Assembly: GCA_965370495.1 (NCBI GenBank)
Contig: CBDUUV010000054.1
Location: 1-16,432 of the forward strand
Direction of reading: 5' to 3'
Length of the DNA: 16,432 bases
DNA from: Krumholzibacterium sp965370495
GTDB taxonomy: Bacteria; Krumholzibacteriota; Krumholzibacteriia; Krumholzibacteriales; Krumholzibacteriaceae
Below are positions 1 through 8,805 of this stretch, piece after piece. A program made the translations under genes and the position numbers. Numbering within the stretch: the stretch's first letter is position 1; every line of letters starts with the position of its first letter. The notes beneath the pieces are model-generated. The model had not been told where the DNA came from and ran no database searches. It was given only the letters and a program-made list of their open reading frames with translations.

Positions 1-1698
1 CCCGCGACTGCATCTCCTGTTTTTGAAACGATTTCTTCGTGGATCAGCCGGATACCGCGGGATGTGAACATAGAACAGGCTGCTTTTGTCCAGAAGTTGA
101 CTGCGGATATCGAGGTAATAACAGAAGACGCGGCATCGGTTTCCGCATGCAGCCTGATGATAGAATCTCCTGGTGGGGCTGTTGATGGTGTTCTTTCGAC
201 CGATCAGGTATTTACTGTAATGGCATATCTGACGCCTTCGAGTAATGCGGATATGACATGGGTAGAGATGTCCGTTCCTGCCGGGTTTGAAATTTCAGGA
301 ACAGCAAGATTATTGACGGGACGCGGTGACGGAACCCGGAAAACTGTTTCATGGGATATAATTGCTCCGTCTTTGCCGGCAGAGGATGAACAGCTTGAGA
401 TATCTTCGGGTGGAACTGATGTCAACTCCGGTATCCTGTTTGACGCATGTTCGTCATTGCTGGATCTTTCTGTTGTCGAAAAAGCGGTTCTGGAACTCTC
501 GGCATTCATATCCAGCCCCGAAGAGGCTCTCGAAGGGAAACTCTCGGCCAATCTGCCGTTTACTGTCGAGGCACAGGCTGCCAGCAAAGGGGTCGCGCTT
601 GTCGATACGGCAGGCGCCCGGCTGGAGATAGTGCTTCCGGAAGGGTATACTCTCGATCCCGATAGAGTCGGCGAAACGTACAGGAAATCGTTCTATCCAG
701 ATATTCCGGTGGAATGGAACCTGAGGGCTCCATCGAATGTCACGAATCCGATGATCATCACCGTCAGGTTTGTTGATCCGGGAACCGATGAAAACAGCGA
801 AAAAACAGTCGAATTGCTGATAGGTGAAGTCCCGATCAGTGTGACAACAGAAGCTGGGACCGTGTCGATGCTGAACATATCAGGGACAAGTACTATACAG
901 CCCTGTGTAGTGCCTCAGGGAGCCCACGACGTGCCTGTACTCGAGGTGGTTTTCAGGAATAATTCCACATACACTGTCGGCCTCGATACGCTTTATGTAA
1001 GTATCCTGGACGGAAGAGGAAATTATCATTTTCCTCCCTCACGAGCTGTTTCATCGATCATGCTGGCTTCACCCGGATGCGAATATCCCCCGTTTGACGT
1101 TGGCGATGAAAACCCCGTGTGTGTTGTCGTTGATCATACATTTACAATCGGGCCTCTGCAACCCGACCAAACCGTACAGGAAGATACGATGCTGGTTAGT
1201 ATGGATATTGCGGAGAATGCCCCTGCCGGGCAGCTGAAGATATCTTTTGCCCGCAGTGATGATGTTATATTCTCGATAGGGACGGAACAAAGTCAGACTC
1301 CGATACATGTCGTCTGGGATACAGGCACAGGCGGAGAAGATATAGCTGGTCATTTCGAGACGGGGCCACTTTCAGTGATGGATGCCGATTTTTCGGAGTA
1401 TGTACATAATTATCCCAACCCTTTCAGGGCTGGTTCAGAGATAACGAAGATAACATACTTCCTTACGAGTGATTCGAATGTGAATATCAGGATATGGGAT
1501 CTTCTCGGAAACCTTGTGTGGACAAAGGAGATCCGAGCGGGTGAGCCAGGAGGCACAGGTGTGGTGGGCGGGACCATGTGGGAAGAGGAATGGGATGGTC
1601 GAAACGGCAGGGGACAGTTGGTCAGAAATGGTGTGTATATCTGTAAAGTGCAGGCAGGTTCGAACTCGGCGATCTTCAAGATCGCTATTGCCAAGTAG
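1..1698 (+). CDS. Secreted protein with FlgD-like C-terminal domain (5' end missing)
   Basis: The frame is open from the first base of the window, so the gene begins upstream and only its last 565 codons are seen. The GTG at 64 lies inside this open frame and is not a convincing start. The visible part looks like a set of beta-sandwich (Ig-like) modules. Two of them resemble each other: window residues 71-124 and 187-245 both run from FTV through a VP/LP-x-G-[FY] motif to W-x-[IL]-x-APS, which suggests an internal duplication. Residues 468-565 form a FlgD-like domain of the kind found at the C-terminus of type IX secretion cargo and related FCB surface proteins: YPNPF at 471-475, then an IRIWDLLGNLV strand, a WDGRN turn and a final NGVYICKV strand. 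Role: probably an exported or surface-attached protein; function unknown. The Shine-Dalgarno sequence of the next gene overlaps its stop codon, so the two are probably co-translated. Confidence 0.85.
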   Translation, partial: PATASPVFETISSWISRIPRDVNIEQAAFVQKLTADIEVITEDAASVSACSLMIESPGGAVDGVLSTDQVFTVMAYLTPSSNADMTWVEMSVPAGFEISGTARLLTGRGDGTRKTVSWDIIAPSLPAEDEQLEISSGGTDVNSGILFDACSSLLDLSVVEKAVLELSAFISSPEEALEGKLSANLPFTVEAQAASKGVALVDTAGARLEIVLPEGYTLDPDRVGETYRKSFYPDIPVEWNLRAPSNVTNPMIITVRFVDPGTDENSEKTVELLIGEVPISVTTEAGTVSMLNISGTSTIQPCVVPQGAHDVPVLEVVFRNNSTYTVGLDTLYVSILDGRGNYHFPPSRAVSSIMLASPGCEYPPFDVGDENPVCVVVDHTFTIGPLQPDQTVQEDTMLVSMDIAENAPAGQLKISFARSDDVIFSIGTEQSQTPIHVVWDTGTGGEDIAGHFETGPLSVMDADFSEYVHNYPNPFRAGSEITKITYFLTSDSNVNIRIWDLLGNLVWTKEIRAGEPGGTGVVGGTMWEEEWDGRNGRGQLVRNGVYICKVQAGSNSAIFKIAIAK

Positions 1699-1707
1699 GA
1701 TACCTGG

Positions 1708-3603
1708 ATGAAGAAGACAGTAACGATATTAACTCTATGCCTGGTAGCCCTGGTGTTTTCCGGAGGGGTCAGCGCCCAGGGTGCGGATGGTGGAACCCGT
1801 TCGATTTTTTTCCTGGGAGCCGGATCTCGCGCAATCGCAATGGGAGGCGCATTTTCAGCTATAGGTAATGATCCCTCTGTACTCTACTACAATCCTGCCG
1901 CGCTTCAACTGAATCCGTACCCTGCGGTGATGGCAAATCATATTCAGTTGTTTTCCGATTTCAGTGATGTGAACTATGATTTTTTTGGACTGGTTTATCC
2001 GACCTTGTCCATTGGTTCTTTTGGAATAGGTTTCATGACCGCCGGAACAGGTGGCATACGCCAGTTTGACAGTTCCAGCATAGAATCCGACAAAAAGATT
2101 TCCTATCGGGAGAGCCAGACGATTATGGCGTATGCTTTTGATTTTCCATGGGAACATATCGGGCGATTCAGCCTTGGGGCTTCAGTCAAGATATTGAACC
2201 AGAGAATCGGTGATTTTTCAGACAACGGAACGGGTGTCGATGCAGGTCTTATATACAGGCAGGATTATCTGAAGGGCCTGATAATCGGGTGTAATATCCA
2301 GGATATTATTGGTGCTGAAACGAAACTGGTAGATGAAAAAGAAAAAGTGGACAGAACGCTAATGCTGGGTATTGGTTATTCTCATCTCTTCAGCAATGGC
2401 AGCACACTTTGCATCTCTGTCCAGGTGGATATGCCGGAAAGAGCGGACAATGATCTGAGATTCGGAGCGGAGTATGACTATAAGCAATTGCTATCCTTCA
2501 GGGCCGGTTTCGATTCTGAATCGGTTACGGCAGGAGTGGGTTTCGGATGGGGAAGATACAAAGGTGATTATGGTTTTTTCTCTCGCGAGGAAGCGGGCAG
2601 TTCGCATCCGTTTTCAGTGCTGGCCCGAATTGGCACATCAGTTGAAGACAGGATTCGCATAGAGGAAGAGATAAAGCTCGCAAACGAAAACAAGCGTATC
2701 GCGGAGATCTTTGCTGCAAGGGTTTCGAAACATATTTCGGCGGCGGCGGCCTTTGTTGCCCGGGATGAACATGAGAGTGCGCTCGATGAGTTGAAGATTG
2801 CTCTGGAGTATGATCCCACCAACAAAAAGGCTGCGGTGATGCTCGATCAGGTCAGACAGCAGATTGTCGAACTTCAGTCTGAACGAACAAAGACAACCGA
2901 GAAGAGATTGCTTATCAACCAGCATTTCAGCCTGGGCATGAGATATTACAGCAATAGCGAGTATATACTTGCAAGAGCGCAATGGCGTAATGTGCTGGAA
3001 ATCGACCCGGATAACGAGGATGCAAGGGAATACTCTGACAAAACGGAAAAGAAACTTGACGAACTTGCCAGGCAGCACAAAGACGACGCGATTGCTAACG
3101 AGAGGAACGGAAAGCTTGCGGCGGCGCTTGCTGAATGGAACCTTGTTAGAATCATCGACCCCAAGAACGAAGGAGCCATTTCGGCTACGGCAAGGATCAC
3201 CCGGAAGATGGAAGTCCTGAACAGGGATTACAGGGCAGCAAGCCGCAGGCTTGAGACGATAAAGTTTTTCGAAGATGCTCTGATCGAATTCAGCGAGGGA
3301 CGGTATTCAGAAGCAGCAGATCTGCTTCGGCGGGTAATCGAGCGTCAGCCGGATCATGAGGAAGCGGTGGATCTTCTCAATCGTGTGCAGAGAAAGATGG
3401 TGCCCTTGACCGATGAGGAAAAAGAACAGATCCGACAGTTCTATATCACAGGAATGAAGAGTTTTACACTGGGTGATTACTCTGCGGCAATCGCAGCCTG
3501 GCAAAAGATCATTTCAATCGATCCTGATAATGCGAGTGTGCGTAAAAATATAGAAGAAGCTCGACAACGGCTGAAGAAATTGGGATCTTCAGAGGTAGAT
3601 TAA
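1708..3603 (+). CDS. PorV-like outer-membrane protein fused to five TPR units
   Basis: This 631-residue protein begins with a signal peptide (KK at 2-3, a hydrophobic core to about 19, cleavage near VSA-QG at 22-24). Residues about 28-310 match the PorV/UPF0164 type of outer-membrane barrel. The diagnostic N-terminal stretch is GAGSRAIAMGGAF followed by NDPSVLYYNPAAL, and the rest alternates short beta-strand segments. From about 310 the protein becomes helical and charged, then carries five TPR-like units at roughly 341-374, 404-437, 457-490, 519-552 and 577-610; four of these end in DP-x-N or a close variant. PorV shuttles cargo in type IX secretion, and ordinary PorV-like proteins end after the barrel. 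The fused TPR part would lie in the periplasm or outside and could bind partners. The ATG at 1708 has TAGGA seven bases upstream, overlapping the previous stop. The stop codon abuts the next start. Confidence 0.85.
   Translation: MKKTVTILTLCLVALVFSGGVSAQGADGGTRSIFFLGAGSRAIAMGGAFSAIGNDPSVLYYNPAALQLNPYPAVMANHIQLFSDFSDVNYDFFGLVYPTLSIGSFGIGFMTAGTGGIRQFDSSSIESDKKISYRESQTIMAYAFDFPWEHIGRFSLGASVKILNQRIGDFSDNGTGVDAGLIYRQDYLKGLIIGCNIQDIIGAETKLVDEKEKVDRTLMLGIGYSHLFSNGSTLCISVQVDMPERADNDLRFGAEYDYKQLLSFRAGFDSESVTAGVGFGWGRYKGDYGFFSREEAGSSHPFSVLARIGTSVEDRIRIEEEIKLANENKRIAEIFAARVSKHISAAAAFVARDEHESALDELKIALEYDPTNKKAAVMLDQVRQQIVELQSERTKTTEKRLLINQHFSLGMRYYSNSEYILARAQWRNVLEIDPDNEDAREYSDKTEKKLDELARQHKDDAIANERNGKLAAALAEWNLVRIIDPKNEGAISATARITRKMEVLNRDYRAASRRLETIKFFEDALIEFSEGRYSEAADLLRRVIERQPDHEEAVDLLNRVQRKMVPLTDEEKEQIRQFYITGMKSFTLGDYSAAIAAWQKIISIDPDNASVRKNIEEARQRLKKLGSSEVD
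3591..3596 (+). promoter_or_regulatory. Shine-Dalgarno sequence supporting a TTG start
   Basis: AGAGGT lies seven bases before the TTG at 3604, which directly follows the TAA of the previous gene. The first in-frame ATG (3643) has no comparable site and would remove the start of the kinase domain, so TTG is preferred. Confidence 0.65.
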
Positions 3604-6600
3604 TTGAAAGAAGACCTGATACAAGGCAAAGAATCTTTTAGCATGGAAATCCCTGCCGATGAAAATAATCTCGGTGATGTCAGGGATTTTATTGCGGATA
3701 TCTGTATACGGGCCGGTTTCTCCAAGCGCGAGACGAACAACACAAAACTGGCAGTGGACGAAGCGTGTACGAATATCATCAAGCACGCCTACAGCATCGG
3801 GTTCGGTGACATTAATATCGAGGTAGAGGCTGAGTCTGGTAAGGTCGACATCAATATATACGATCACGGTGAATCCTTCGAATGGTCGAAGATCAAGGAC
3901 CCTGATCTGCATCGCTATGTCGAGATCGGCAAGAAAGGCGGTCTTGGCGTATTCCTGATGAACCGCCTGATGGATGAACTTGATTACTATGCTTCCGAAT
4001 CAGGTAACAGGCTGTTTATGAGCAAGATATCCGAAAATGCACTTTCTATCCCAAGGCAGCATCTTTTCCAGGCTGTAAAGCCAAAGTGGACTTCTACGCT
4101 ACGCTTCAAATTCGCGTTGAGGACTACGTTAGGGCTATTCGGGATGGTTCTGTTCCTGTGGATTATACAATTCATCAGTCAATCCCGCGAGATCGAAGAG
4201 CAGCTGAGTCAGGCATGGAGCAATATGAGCAGTATTGCGAAGACTCTTGAGTCCAAAAGTGAAAATGCGATGGTTATAGATGACCTTTATCATCCTGAGT
4301 ACAGGGAGATCAATGATTTTATCCAGGACAGGATAGTGAGGTTTCCCGCCGTAAAATATGTTCGTGTTGTTAACAATGACGGTATCATCGTTTCATCCAG
4401 CATTCTGGAAGAGTTTCAGGATGTATATGAATTTCCGGATGATTTCAAGGTCATTCCAGGCGGAGGTACATGGAGGCATATCACGGGCGATCAATCTGGT
4501 AATATAGAGGAATATCACTATCCGGTTTCCCTGAGCGAAAAAGAGACAGGTTATGAGTTCGTTCTGGGCAGAGTGATACTGGGTGTGTTGCAGGCCCGGA
4601 TCGAAGGGGGTATATACGATCCCAGGCCAAGGAGCGCGATGATCCTGGGGGGGATTTTTCTCATAGGACTGGCACTTATATATCTGCTTGTTTCTGTCCT
4701 CGTCAGACCGATACAGGCTCTTACTGATGGTGTGAGGGCGCTCGGTGAGGGGGCTCTTGAAGAAGGAATACATATAGAAGGCCCCGAGGAGATCGGAGCT
4801 ATTGCGGAAGCGTTCAACGAAATCACCATGAAATTCCGTGATGCGCAACAAAGCGTGGTAGAACAGGAACGTATGCGGAAAGAGATGCAGGTAGCGCAGG
4901 AGATACAGCATTCTCTGCTACCAAGCAAAGTGCCTGATATCAGCGGGTATGAGATTTCCAGTCTGTACAGAGCTGCAAGGGAAGTAGGCGGCGATTATTA
5001 CGATTTTGTGAATGTAGGTGAAAATTCTCTTGGTATCGTAGTAGCGGATGTGTCAGGTAAGGGCGTCCCCGGTTCCCTGGTGATGACTATGATCAGGACT
5101 GCTTTGAGAATGGAAGCAAGAGGAAACCTGTCGGCGGCGGATGTCATGTCCAGTATGAATGATTTTGTGACTGAGGATATGAAAAAAGGGATGTTTGTCA
5201 CCATTTTTTATCTGATCCTTGATTCGAGAAACAGGGTAATCAGTTACGCGAGTGCCGGTCATAACCCTATGATCCTGTTCAGGGCAGAGACTGATGAAAC
5301 GTTCCTTCTGAATCCACGGGGATTCCCTGTCGGTATCGGTCTTCCAGACAATACTCTTTTCAGGCGCTCGATCGATGTGGAGAAGATCAAGTTGAAGAAG
5401 GATGATATGCTTGTCATCTATACCGACGGCGTTACGGAAGCGATGAACAAGGACAGGGAACAGTACGGGGAAGATCGTCTTCTGAGAGTTATCAAGGTGA
5501 ACGGAAAGAAGACGCCGGATGAGTTCATAGAGGCCTTAAATAAGGATATCAAGGAGTTTACGGGAGACTTTCCACAAAACGATGATATTACGGTTGTTGC
5601 TGTCAAGGAAAAGATGATGGCAGATGATGTGTTGGTGGGTATCAGGAAAAAACTTCTGGATCTTGTTGAGGTCGATGGTTTCTCGGTTGCTGAAGCCTGT
5701 TCGAAGATGAAGGTGTCTCCTTCGACATACTATAGATATAAGAAACGGCTGGCAGAGTTGGGCGAACGAGGGCTTAAAAACAAGACTCTCAGGGAGGAAT
5801 ATGAGATCCGGCGTGTCAGCACCGAACAGCGCAAGAGTATTCTCGAGATCGTCAGGGATTTTCCGGGTTTCGGCGCTAAAAGAATCGCTGATGAATTCAA
5901 CAGGGATAAACATGGAAAAAACCGGCTCAGTCCTTCACTGATCTACGATGAACTCAAAAGAATGAGGTTGAACACATACGAGAAGAGGCTGGAATACCTG
6001 AGAAGGAACAGATTTATATCCGAAGAGGAATATCAGGGAATGCTTGCTTCTCCAGCCGGCAAAACCAGGCGTTCCCCGGGAGCCGAAAAAAGAGAAGAAA
6101 GAAAGGAAAGCCCGGCCGAATCAACAGAGGTGGCACCGGAGTTGGGTCGGAAGCCGGATATGACAGAGAGTCTTCATCCGCGACCTGAAACTGACAGGGA
6201 AAATATCCCGGTACCGGATGAATATAGTGCACTTCCTGAAAGTATTTCTGCTGAACCAGATAAGCAGCCAGAAGAACCTTCAGAGAAAGAATTTGATGTT
6301 GAACGAATTCTGTCGGGTGTACTCGGGGATTATGAAAAAAGCAGACTTATAAGTATTAAGACTGAAGACCATGGGAATGGTATCGTAGCTCTGAAGGTCA
6401 GGGGGCATCTCGATTCTTCATCGGCTTCCGATCTCGAGAATATTCTTGAAATTGTTTTCGAAGGAGGCTTCAGGAAAATCATTGTTGATCTTGGTGAAGT
6501 ATCTTACATCAGCAGCGGTGGTTGGGGGATATTTACAGGCAGAGTCAAAATGTTGAGAGAAGGTCAGGGAGATGTGGTGCTGGCCGGGATGTCTCCCGAA

Positions 6601-7971
6601 GTCTTTGATATATACGAATTGCTTGGCTTCCAGGATATTATCATGCATTTCCAGAAAGTTGATGAAGCTTTCCAGTTTATTTCACTCCCCTTCGATACCA
6701 GGCAACAGCAGCTTGAAGAGAGTAGCCGGGGCAGGCAGAGCCATAAGGCTCTGGAACATCGAATATCCGTCGATGCCGGGATGGTGAATACGGAGGAGGA
6801 AAGTTCTCCGTGGACTCCTCTCATTGTGGAAGCAGGGACGGTAGGTGAAAGTGGAGAGATTACGGTTCTTAATCTGAAGGGTGTCATCGATACCGTAAGT
6901 TGTATGAAATTGAAAGATATCATGCATAAACTTATGGATAAAGGTTCGGTGAGACTGGTTGTTGACATGTCCGGGGTAGAATATGTGAGCAGTGCAGGCT
7001 GGGGTGTGTTTGCTTCAAGGATCGACGAGTTTAGAGGCAGGGGAGGAGATATCAAAATCTTCGGCATGGATCCCGAAGTCAACGGCATTTTTCATCTGTT
7101 GGGATTTGATGTTATCATGCGATCATTCAGTATTTTGACCGAGGCGATCGAAGACTTCGAGGGTTCTGTTATCACCGGGCCATCGAGAAGTGTTGAAAAA
7201 GAAAAAGAAAAATCCGGCTGGCTCGAAGCACGGGAAACAGCTGTCAGCAGTGATGAAAAAGTAAAGCTCCTTTCTGATCTCAGGTTCAGTGTTTCCAGAA
7301 TGAAGTCTTCCGGCAGAGAATCGTTGATATTACATCTGAGTGGAGCCATAGATGCGGCGACCACGGAAGACCTGGAATTGCACTTGAAAGATTGTCTTCT
7401 CGAAAATCCCCGATACCTCATAATAGACATGACGGATATCATATACATGAGCAGCAGCGGATGGGGCATAATAATAAAATATATACAGCAGCTCCAATCG
7501 TGGTCAGGGCGAATGGCCCTGACGGGGATGAGCCCTCCGATATTCAAGATCTTCCGGGATCTTGGATTCGAACCTCTGATACCGCACTACCTGTCGTCTG
7601 AAAAAGCGCTTGAAGAATTGTCTGCTCCCGCGCTGGAACAACATGAAGAAAACAAAATTGATCTCAAACATGAAAAGACAGGAGATGAAGTAACAAAGAG
7701 TGTGACCGACATAAACGGTGAAAAAGGGCAACTGTCAGAAACAGCGCAGAAAAAAATCGTGGATAAGTACGATCCGGATATACCCAGGGTTGATGTACCG
7801 GGAGTAGAACCATTATATCCGCGGATTCCTGAAAAAATAGACGTTCCTGAAGTAATGCTGGATCTTGAAGACATGGATGCAGAAAGTATAAGGAAAGATT
7901 CAAAGGTACGAGGTATGGGGTGGAAGCGGTATGGAGAAAAACTGTCCAGGAGTAATAAAAAGAGGAAATAG
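3604..7971 (+). CDS. Membrane partner-switching polyprotein: kinase, sensor, HAMP, PP2C phosphatase, transposase-like HTH, three STAS domains
   Basis: Domains in order over 1455 residues. About 10-145: RsbW/SpoIIAB-type GHKL kinase with N-box E53-x3-N57, D87-x-G89 and the GKKGGLG loop at 109-115. Helix 172-192, an extracytoplasmic Cache-like sensor about 193-344 (strand VKYVRVVNNDG near 250-260), helix 345-367, and HAMP 368-413. About 440-667: SpoIIE/RsbU phosphatase with D464 (GGDYYD), D482 (ADVSGKG), SAGHNP at 550-555, D608 (YTDG) and D660-D661. About 676-800: two helix-turn-helix units resembling the DNA-binding end of IS3/IS481 transposases, with no DDE domain after them. A proline- and charge-rich linker follows, then STAS domains at about 914-1027, 1073-1186 and 1227-1340, whose SS-x-GWG motifs place the expected phospho-acceptor at S971, S1130 and S1284. 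The tail ends in basic residues. Two helices put both ends in the cytoplasm. In known systems (RsbW, RsbU, RsbV) these parts are separate proteins. All catalytic residues look intact; the output is unknown. Confidence 0.88.
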   Translation: MKEDLIQGKESFSMEIPADENNLGDVRDFIADICIRAGFSKRETNNTKLAVDEACTNIIKHAYSIGFGDINIEVEAESGKVDINIYDHGESFEWSKIKDPDLHRYVEIGKKGGLGVFLMNRLMDELDYYASESGNRLFMSKISENALSIPRQHLFQAVKPKWTSTLRFKFALRTTLGLFGMVLFLWIIQFISQSREIEEQLSQAWSNMSSIAKTLESKSENAMVIDDLYHPEYREINDFIQDRIVRFPAVKYVRVVNNDGIIVSSSILEEFQDVYEFPDDFKVIPGGGTWRHITGDQSGNIEEYHYPVSLSEKETGYEFVLGRVILGVLQARIEGGIYDPRPRSAMILGGIFLIGLALIYLLVSVLVRPIQALTDGVRALGEGALEEGIHIEGPEEIGAIAEAFNEITMKFRDAQQSVVEQERMRKEMQVAQEIQHSLLPSKVPDISGYEISSLYRAAREVGGDYYDFVNVGENSLGIVVADVSGKGVPGSLVMTMIRTALRMEARGNLSAADVMSSMNDFVTEDMKKGMFVTIFYLILDSRNRVISYASAGHNPMILFRAETDETFLLNPRGFPVGIGLPDNTLFRRSIDVEKIKLKKDDMLVIYTDGVTEAMNKDREQYGEDRLLRVIKVNGKKTPDEFIEALNKDIKEFTGDFPQNDDITVVAVKEKMMADDVLVGIRKKLLDLVEVDGFSVAEACSKMKVSPSTYYRYKKRLAELGERGLKNKTLREEYEIRRVSTEQRKSILEIVRDFPGFGAKRIADEFNRDKHGKNRLSPSLIYDELKRMRLNTYEKRLEYLRRNRFISEEEYQGMLASPAGKTRRSPGAEKREERKESPAESTEVAPELGRKPDMTESLHPRPETDRENIPVPDEYSALPESISAEPDKQPEEPSEKEFDVERILSGVLGDYEKSRLISIKTEDHGNGIVALKVRGHLDSSSASDLENILEIVFEGGFRKIIVDLGEVSYISSGGWGIFTGRVKMLREGQGDVVLAGMSPEVFDIYELLGFQDIIMHFQKVDEAFQFISLPFDTRQQQLEESSRGRQSHKALEHRISVDAGMVNTEEESSPWTPLIVEAGTVGESGEITVLNLKGVIDTVSCMKLKDIMHKLMDKGSVRLVVDMSGVEYVSSAGWGVFASRIDEFRGRGGDIKIFGMDPEVNGIFHLLGFDVIMRSFSILTEAIEDFEGSVITGPSRSVEKEKEKSGWLEARETAVSSDEKVKLLSDLRFSVSRMKSSGRESLILHLSGAIDAATTEDLELHLKDCLLENPRYLIIDMTDIIYMSSSGWGIIIKYIQQLQSWSGRMALTGMSPPIFKIFRDLGFEPLIPHYLSSEKALEELSAPALEQHEENKIDLKHEKTGDEVTKSVTDINGEKGQLSETAQKKIVDKYDPDIPRVDVPGVEPLYPRIPEKIDVPEVMLDLEDMDAESIRKDSKVRGMGWKRYGEKLSRSNKKRK

Positions 7972-7977
7972 AAGATA

Positions 7978-8724
7978 ATGAAACGTTTGGCTATTATGAC
8001 AATGAAAGGCGGTACGGGAAAAACTACTACGGCTGTCAGCATATCTCATGGGCTGTCACTAAGCGGCAGAAGTGTTCTTCTGGTCGATTGTGATCCCCAG
8101 AGAAACTCGTCTGTCACATTTGGTGTCAAGGGGGAGAAGGGGCTGGACACGCTACTGATGACCGGTGACGTGGAGATATTGCAGGTCAGGGAAAAATTAT
8201 TCCTGATTGATTCGGGAGGGCGGAAACTTGTCGAAGTAGAATTGATGCTCGGGCGTCAGGAGGGGCGTGAGAAGAGGATGATGAATGCCCTGAAACATCT
8301 GAAAGGGTGTGATTATGTGGTCTGTGATTGCCCGCCTTCCATGAATCTCATCAACCTGAATGTCCTTGCGTATTGTGATGAAATCATTGTGCCCGTTGCC
8401 ATGGACTACCTTTCCAGTGTCGGGGCTCAACAAACCATGGATGTGATCGAGGAAATCAAGTGGATGGCAGATAGCATTCCCACGGGATTCAGGATATTAC
8501 CCACGTTTTATGACTCACGTACAAGGATATCCGGGATGATACTGGACAGTCTGAAGGATGACTTCGGAGATCGTGTTTTAGAGACTACAATCAGAGTCAA
8601 TACAGCATTGCGTGAAGCGCCGGGTGACAACAAGACGATCTTCGAACATGCACCGCTTTCCAGGGGAGCATATGATTACTACAAGCTCACTGAAGAGATT
8701 CTTTCTCTGTATGAGGGGAATTGA
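7978..8724 (+). CDS. ParA/MinD-type ATPase, orphan
   Basis: This 248-residue protein is a complete ParA-family P-loop ATPase. It has the deviant Walker A motif KGGTGKTT at 10-17 (signature lysine K10, P-loop lysine K15), the A' motif VDCDPQRNSS with D39, and a Walker B-like VVCDCPPS with D117. It lacks the N-terminal DNA-binding extension of large plasmid ParA proteins, so it belongs to the short Soj/ParA type. Family members bind DNA non-specifically or a membrane as ATP dimers and position plasmids, origins, chemotaxis arrays or carboxysomes. No ParB gene or parS-like site is visible nearby. It starts six bases after the large signalling gene, so co-transcription is likely, and its cargo may be that protein or the next TPR protein (inference). 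The start ATG at 7978 is preceded by AGAGGA at 7961-7966 with a rather long spacing. Confidence 0.9.
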   Translation: MKRLAIMTMKGGTGKTTTAVSISHGLSLSGRSVLLVDCDPQRNSSVTFGVKGEKGLDTLLMTGDVEILQVREKLFLIDSGGRKLVEVELMLGRQEGREKRMMNALKHLKGCDYVVCDCPPSMNLINLNVLAYCDEIIVPVAMDYLSSVGAQQTMDVIEEIKWMADSIPTGFRILPTFYDSRTRISGMILDSLKDDFGDRVLETTIRVNTALREAPGDNKTIFEHAPLSRGAYDYYKLTEEILSLYEGN

Positions 8725-8792
8725 GTTGAATTTGGAAAGAGAAAAAGCAATAATCTGTAACTGTCGTCATATGTTTCAATAACTGGTGGTAC

Positions 8793-8798
8793 TGGAGG
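8793..8798 (+). promoter_or_regulatory. Strong Shine-Dalgarno sequence fixing a GTG start
   Basis: TGGAGG lies seven bases before the GTG at 8806 and decides that start. The 81 bases from 8725 to 8805 hold no other element I can support. Confidence 0.7.
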
Positions 8799-8805
8799 AT
8801 CTGTT

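Noticed and set aside
3643..3645. ATG as the start of the signalling gene
   Set aside because: It has no ribosome-binding site, while the TTG at 3604 has AGAGGT at good spacing.
5632..6003. An insertion-sequence fragment that interrupts the signalling gene
   Set aside because: The transposase-like part stays in frame on both sides, no terminal inverted repeats or target duplications are visible, and the DDE domain is absent. It fits a domesticated module better than a recent insertion.
7587..8042. Long minus-strand open frames opposite the signalling and ParA genes
   Set aside because: They have low-complexity, serine- and phenylalanine-rich translations typical of the reverse complement of real genes, and no family features.
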